Below are positions 60,186 to 64,000 of a stretch of DNA of 64,000 bases, piece by piece. The notes under the pieces are model-generated. The model had not been told where the DNA came from, searched no databases, and saw only the letters and a list, made by a program, of their open reading frames with translations. This DNA comes from Membranipora membranacea (lineage: Eukaryota; Bryozoa; Gymnolaemata; Cheilostomatida; Membraniporidae). The stretch's first letter is position 1. The number at the start of each line of letters is the position of its first letter. Position numbers and translations under genes: made by a program. The stretch covers positions 32,240,001 through 32,304,000 of the forward strand of contig OU612065.1 in NCBI GenBank assembly GCA_914767715.1, given 5' to 3'.

Positions 60186-61440
60186 GAAGTTTGGCATTTA
60201 TCTCCCGAGAGGAAGGTATAATTTCTGTCGGTTTATACTAAACAAATTATGAGTTGTTTGAGTGACTATATTTTGGATGCACCTTTTTGGTACGTTGAAT
60301 TGTCATTGGTTACTTTTGACACTGACGCGATTCAGAGTTTTGAGATCGTGACATTAAAAAACACAATCGATAGGGCATTCGTCGTTTGTTCGAGATGTCC
60401 CGTGAACGATTCCGGTTGGATCATATTGGTGTCAGGAAGGACATTCAACCTCAATTGCTTCTGTGCCACTTCAGTATACAGTATGCAGACCCATACTGTT
60501 ACCAGAAAAACATAAAAATCAAGCAAAATCATAGGGTATAGAGATTATAATTGGAGTTTTTTTTATAGGCTGATATAACAATATCATATAACAAAGTACA
60601 CCATTTCATACAATGACATAATTTAAAACTATCAAAATGGATAAAAATATTTTGATCGGCCATAAGGCATTAAATTAGTTCACATACTTTCATTTTGTTC
60701 TATCTAGAAAGAGAATGGAACATTTCAAACTGCTGCGTGAAACAGGCCTAACCATAAAAAGTATTGAGATAACAATAATTCATGACCTTCTCATTTGTTC
60801 ATTGAACTGCCAGACCAACTGGAAGTTTTCTATATTCAGTTTTTTATAAAAAGTGGACTTTTCACGTAAATGATAATAATTCCGTTGACATGGTATGACA
60901 AACCCCCCTTCTTAATATAACGGTAATACACACAGGACAGCAGCTAGAACACAAAGGTTGGGATAAAACAATGGAGATAAGTCTGGCACAATTTAAAACA
61001 GTCCATAGCAATGACAGAGTGGAAAGAACAGTCTATGTCCTACTGTATCACTTCTGTGGAACCCAACAGCCTGATAGTAATTTTAATTTGATATTCGAGC
61101 AACTTTCCTTCAGATGCATAATTAAAGTATAACTAGTTGAATAGCTTTAAAATTTCTTGGTCTGTGTGTGTACACTCTATCTATACTATGTATTTAGGAT
61201 AATCATCTTTGCACAATTTAAAACAAAGAAACTGGTCTTCGACATCACATCAAAACTAAGAGGAATCAGGTAGTTATTAGGGTGTTAAATGCTTGGCATC
61301 ATATGGCTTAACCTATTATACATAACACTGGAATGTAAATGTAAAAAGCAGGGTGCAGGTGTAAGAATGGGGCTCCCCGCGTATTTTACTGAAGATTGAA
61401 GATTGAGTGTTTGAAAGTTGAAGAAAAGATTAAGTCAGTT
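60186..61440. other. Right-arm flank between peptide gene and OATP remnant
   Basis: This mirrors 48430-49770. It contains the SINE-core fragment but no gene. At about 61440 the left-arm hAT copy end (TTGAAGAAAAGATTAAGTCA) is joined directly to the MITE from OATP intron 11, which marks the breakpoint of a 5.4-kb loss. Confidence 0.5.
60340..60475 (+). repeat. SINE-core fragment, right arm
   Basis: Mirror copy of 49480-49620, with GGTGTCAGGAAGGACATTCA. It was present before the arms duplicated. The frame at 60249-60515 is similar to that of the left arm but diverges at its end. Confidence 0.5.
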
Positions 61441-61522
61441 CAAATGGCCGATGCCAATAAAGTGGCAGTTTTCAATTTTATTGCATCGATTTATGTCTCG
61501 GTCAATTTGCCATCACCAGTAT

Positions 61523-63697
61523 GGGATGAATGCGTAGTAAAGAACATAGCAGTCCTCTTCACAATGCCCGGCCTTGACGACAGACGAAGAGGCAATCTCA
61601 GGAGAAGAAGCATTTCCTGTCAGCTCATACTCTTTGACTAACTCTGGGCAGCTACAGTTCTGATAAATCTATATCAGAAAAACAAAATCTCTGGTACTTT
61701 TTTTATATGACCCCCAGGCATTTGCACTGTTTATTCCACATACATTTTTTGGTGTAACGAAACAATATTTCACATTTAACACATTGAAAGTAATAATTGA
61801 TCACTCAGTTACAGCGACTAAGTGTTGATTAGTAAGTTTTTTGAGCAATGAATGAAATTGTGACTTGTATGCATACCTTTTCTTCTAACTCGCCCTCAAC
61901 TGTGAAGTGAATACAGCCAGCATGGTAGGGAATGAAGTATTGTATACCATCCGCACACACCGGGTCATATGTTTTACTGCTACATCCACAGTCTATGTTA
62001 CACTTTGACTCAAGGTCAGGAGAAAAGGAGCCACTCTCCTGCAGATTGCTGAAAGAAATGAAGTTTATAAACTAGACACTGCACTACAATGAGAGCAGCG
62101 TCAGCTGCCTGTGTTGGACTACAAACACTTAACATATAAGTCCAATGATCAGAAGTGATTTAGAGTGAGAACTTCAATAAACATAGCAAAAAAAATTTTT
62201 TACAGGTAGTGGCTATAGTCAATCAGTCTGCAGCTACAGCTCAGGTATATGTCTGCTAAATACAGTTTAGCCGGATCCTAATTGAAACCAGCCCCTGATA
62301 TCTATGATTTTTCATTATGAGATTAGGGTTAATGTCAGCAAGTCACAAGGAACTTAGTCAGAAAACAAAAGATGGTTGCGTCATTCAGGGCTTGATTTTA
62401 AATAGGTGCACAAAGGCCTGCAACAATCTACAGGAACAGGTTAACTGAAAACAGTAATATATTGGCATTGTGATTTTTCCATTCAGTGCTTCCATTATTA
62501 TGAATTTGTATTGTTTGATGTTTATCCAAAGAAAAATATTATTTCAGCTGATGTTTATCTGAATGCAACTCTTTGGTGCATTTAAACTTTTGGGGAGGGT
62601 GCGTGTTGAGAATGCTAATAACAAATTTGCCTATTAGGGTCAAAATCCTCATTGATGTTGATGAAAGCACCCAAATAAGCGATAAGATAAATTTTATGTG
62701 GTAGGCTAGGGTGAAAGACCGTGGACACTCCAAACAGGAACTGACTCCAGCTGGCACCATAGGTGGAAAAAAACTATGACCCTTTAATCGAATCTCAAGC
62801 ACCTTTACTGTTTGGTGAATACATACCAGGGAGTTCTTTTGGGAAGCAGGATATAATCGGAGCTATGATGAAGCAGAGTACGGATGAGATAATCCAACCG
62901 AGCCCCCATGCTCCGACCCAGGCAGGGTGGTCAGTTGTTAAACCAATATGAACAGAATAAAACTTGGCATCATCCAACATAACATTCTGCTGACAGTTTC
63001 ATCAAGTTGGTGATCATTGACTTTACTGTCTGATATTGTTGATGTATTAACTGTATATCTTGTCATAACCACAAAATACTTCACTCACTTATCAAGCAAG
63101 AACATCAAATTTCATCATATGTGATATTTGTTACCAGGTGATCATTTTTGAAAGAAATGCCTAGCTGTTACTTACTCTGGTGGCTGCTAAGGGAAGTTAA
63201 CATATAGCTTAATGAGAGCTCCCCCACCTATAAAGCCAATAGCTGGGCCGACTACGGAGCCCCCACCATTATACCTGCAGTGATAAGAGACATAGAGGCT
63301 AAGGGCTACCTGGAATGTGTTGTTTTTATCACACCAATAGGCTATGATAATAAATAATAACACTTTTTATGCCCACATATTAACCTCATCGATAAGCAAG
63401 AAAAATCAAGGCTTCTTAGTATTAATTAGGCAGTAAAAATGATAAAATTTATCGGTTTAGAAATTTACCACAACATCAAAGTTATAATCTTCTACTTCAT
63501 TTAGAAATAAACATTCTACGTGCCGACATAAAGAGGGGCGACTTCAGCGGGTAGACTCTGATCAATGTAAGTTACTCCTAGTGCGACAAGTACAGCAGAT
63601 GTATAGCCGTTGATGAGCTGTCCAATAAGGAGGAGAATAAACTGATAGCCAACACTCTGCTTCTCGGTTAATTCTGGATAACATTCTGTGGTGCTGT
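61523..63697 (-). pseudogene. OATP/SLCO transporter, right copy; five exons remain
   Basis: Minus-strand exons matching the left copy: exon 4 63524-63697, exon 5 63176-63274, exon 6 62827-62945, exon 10 61877-62048 and the first part of exon 11 61523-61668. Exons 1-3, 7-9 and 12-13 are missing through deletions. Lesions in what remains: a one-base loss in the G run of exon 5 (about 63260-63264); CAG to TAG in exon 5 (63187-63189); the acceptor AG of exon 6 changed to AT (62946-62947); and the family signature WVGAWW changed to WVGAWG. Exon 10, coding for the Kazal-type loop, is complete here and shows the empty site of the left-copy MITE. This copy cannot encode a transporter. Confidence 0.85.
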
Positions 63698-63831
63698 CTG
63701 AAATAATGTAGCAGAGCACAGTTAGCAAAAAAGGGATGCAAAGGTATTGAAGCATACGTATACAGGGTAATTGTCATGTGTCGATATTGCTTTAAGTTGT
63801 GGCAAATTGTATCTACAATGCGACATGGTTG

Positions 63832-63890
63832 ATTAAAAGAAATCAGGTGTGTTATCTCACAACACATCCCGAAGCATGGGTGGCACATAA
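63832..63890 (-). repeat. SINE-A 3' fragment, right-arm copy
   Basis: Mirror of 37052-37135 (GGTTGATTAAAAGAAATCAG, then CACATCCCGAAGCATGGGTG). Right-arm sequence jumps from here to the mirror of 34.06 kb, so the deletion that removed exons 1-3 has its breakpoint at this SINE fragment. Confidence 0.6.
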
Positions 63891-64000
63891 CTTTGTGGTC
63901 ATTACATAATGCACATGACAAACTCACTGACTGTGTTACTGCCAGGTTATCATTATTTTCACCTGATTGCTATAATTGCAAGTCGTAAGATACAATGTTC

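Larger units (their letters stand above)
57920..64000. repeat. Right arm of the giant inverted duplication; continues past window
   Basis: This mirrors the left arm in order: 57920-61440 pairs with 48430-52010, 61441-61522 with 42930-43065, 61523-61870 with 42331-42682, 61877-62225 with 40740-41620, 62270-63890 with 37080-38690, and 63890-64000 with 33930-34060. The right arm lacks about 5.4 kb (43.07-48.43), about 2 kb (38.7-40.7) and about 3 kb (34.06-37.08) that the left arm has. Confidence 0.85.

Noticed and set aside
49426-60515. ORFs 49426-49710 and 60249-60515, conserved between arms, as a gene pair
   Set aside because: Their similarity follows from the inverted duplication. The frames overlap a SINE-core repeat, and the C-terminal ends diverge by a shift.
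33930-64000. The inverted duplication as a pure assembly artefact of two haplotypes
   Set aside because: The arms carry different deletions and insertions and diverge by roughly 10% by eye, which argues for a real duplication. A haplotype mis-join cannot be fully excluded without long reads.
1-64000. CRISPR arrays, bacterial operons, terminators, riboswitches, rRNA genes
   Set aside because: None was seen. Tandem repeats here lack spacer structure, and the genes are spliced eukaryotic genes.

Overview
This window is metazoan nuclear DNA: AT-rich, with spliced genes, GT-AG introns of 0.3-3 kb, tRNA-derived SINEs, non-LTR retrotransposon remnants and many short DNA transposons. The gene content (a GPR124/125-type adhesion receptor, a secreted PAN + C-type-lectin protein, an organic anion transporter) and the repeat load fit an invertebrate, probably marine. 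I cannot fix the phylum from the sequence alone. There are no bacterial operons, CRISPR arrays or rRNA genes.

Layout. (1) 0.4-9.7 kb, minus strand: the 5' half of an adhesion GPCR gene. Eleven exons keep one reading frame and encode signal peptide, LRRNT, five one-exon LRRs, LRRCT, Ig, hormone-receptor-like domain and the start of a GAIN domain. The 7TM part lies beyond the left edge. (2) 9.7-24.8 kb: no confident gene. This is a transposon graveyard with two hAT-type MITEs proven by 8-bp target duplications, a 1.9-kb TIR element carrying eight copies of a 15-bp motif, a TIR element with a THAP-like remnant, and a 265-bp dispersed repeat. (3) 24.8-28.4 kb, plus strand: a decayed PAN exon, a decayed reverse transcriptase, and an apparently intact four-exon gene for a 250-residue secreted PAN/apple + C-type lectin protein. 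(4) 28.4-35.5 kb: intergenic, with SINE pieces. (5) 35.6-44.1 kb, plus strand: a 13-exon OATP/SLCO transporter gene with a premature stop in exon 1 and mobile-element insertions in exons 8 and 10. I call it a pseudogene.

(6) 33.9 kb to the right edge: a very large, decayed inverted duplication. The left arm (about 33.9-52.0 kb) is mirrored by the right arm (57.9-64.0 kb and beyond) around a 5.9-kb spacer. The right arm carries a second, heavily deleted OATP copy on the minus strand. The inner 3.5 kb of each arm is the best preserved part. It holds a mirrored pair of tiny genes (49.77-50.49 kb minus, 59.47-60.18 kb plus), each with a TATA box, three exons, a poly(A) signal and a 30-codon secreted-peptide ORF ending in glycine.

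Comparing the two arms works as an internal control. The right arm shows the empty site of a MULE-like MITE in the left OATP copy, and left-arm sequence shows which exons the right copy has lost. The most novel-looking system is the mirrored micro-peptide gene pair. The 1.9-kb motif-array transposon and the three-hairpin hAT MITE come next.
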